13,456 nucleotides of DNA from CAYUKK01 sp964445305 (lineage in GTDB: Bacteria > Acidobacteriota > Aminicenantia > Aminicenantales > UBA8522). The notes beneath the pieces were generated by a model. That model worked only from the letters and a program-made list of their open reading frames with translations. It was not told the origin of the DNA and ran no database searches. Below, one piece after another: positions 13,440 to 13,456 of the stretch. The translations under genes and the position numbers were made by a program. The stretch spans positions 1-13,456 of the forward strand of contig CAYUKK010000046.1 of NCBI GenBank assembly GCA_964445305.1, in the 5' to 3' direction. Numbering within the stretch: the stretch's first letter is position 1; each line of letters opens with the position of its first letter.

Positions 13440-13456
13440 GGGGTCGTAGTTCAGTT
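13440..13456 (+). tRNA. Partial tRNA gene, probably tRNA-Asp, cut by the window edge
   Basis: GGGGTCG (13440-13446) fits a seven-base acceptor strand. It is followed by TAGTTCAGTT, which places U8, A9, the D-stem start and the D-loop A14-G15 correctly. The combination of this acceptor with TAGTTCAGTT is typical of bacterial tRNA-Asp. The anticodon is outside the window, so the identity is a guess while the tRNA call itself is good. It lies 18 bases after a consensus -10 and may head a tRNA cluster. Confidence 0.75.

Overview
The window looks like a compact, GC-rich chromosome segment from a bacterium that makes peptidoglycan. It holds eleven protein genes, one partial tRNA gene and short regulatory gaps. 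Support for this comes from two cytoplasmic murein-precursor genes (murB, murA), Shine-Dalgarno sites, near-consensus sigma-70 promoters and a lipoprotein-type signal on the nucleotidase-like protein. I see no phage genes, CRISPR array, transposase or toxin-antitoxin genes. The taxon cannot be fixed from this window. The mitochondrial-type citrate synthase resembles those reported in Geobacteraceae and Bacteroidetes and would also fit a less-studied phylum, but that is a guess.

Layout. (1) 44-3782, cell-wall block: murB (+) runs tail-to-tail into a minus-strand run of murA, a UPF0173 metal-dependent hydrolase and a Rossmann/DUF2520 protein, with 18-21 bp gaps that suggest an operon. (2) 3782-5278: an aldehyde dehydrogenase diverges from murA across about 80 bp that holds two back-to-back promoter candidates sharing a TTGAATTTCAA palindrome. 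(3) 5321-6886: a probable lipoprotein of the 5'-nucleotidase family whose usual second metal motif is not visible. (4) 7061-10063, amino-acid block: homoserine dehydrogenase and a Cys/Met-metabolism PLP enzyme, both on the minus strand, separated by about 550 bp of hairpin-rich non-coding DNA. Together they suggest a route from aspartate semialdehyde through homoserine to homocysteine or cystathionine. (5) 10255-11574: a mitochondrial-type citrate synthase with a strong promoter, a strong ribosome binding site and a clear intrinsic terminator. (6) 11838-13315: lemA and an htpX-like M48 membrane protease, a common gene pair. (7) 13393-13456: a consensus promoter leading into the first 17 bases of a tRNA gene, probably tRNA-Asp, cut by the window edge.

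Nothing here is clearly a new biological system. The points most worth a second look are the altered metal site in the nucleotidase, the eukaryote-like citrate synthase, the structured 550 bp gap, the likely leaderless murA promoter and the inverted repeats before hom and lemA.
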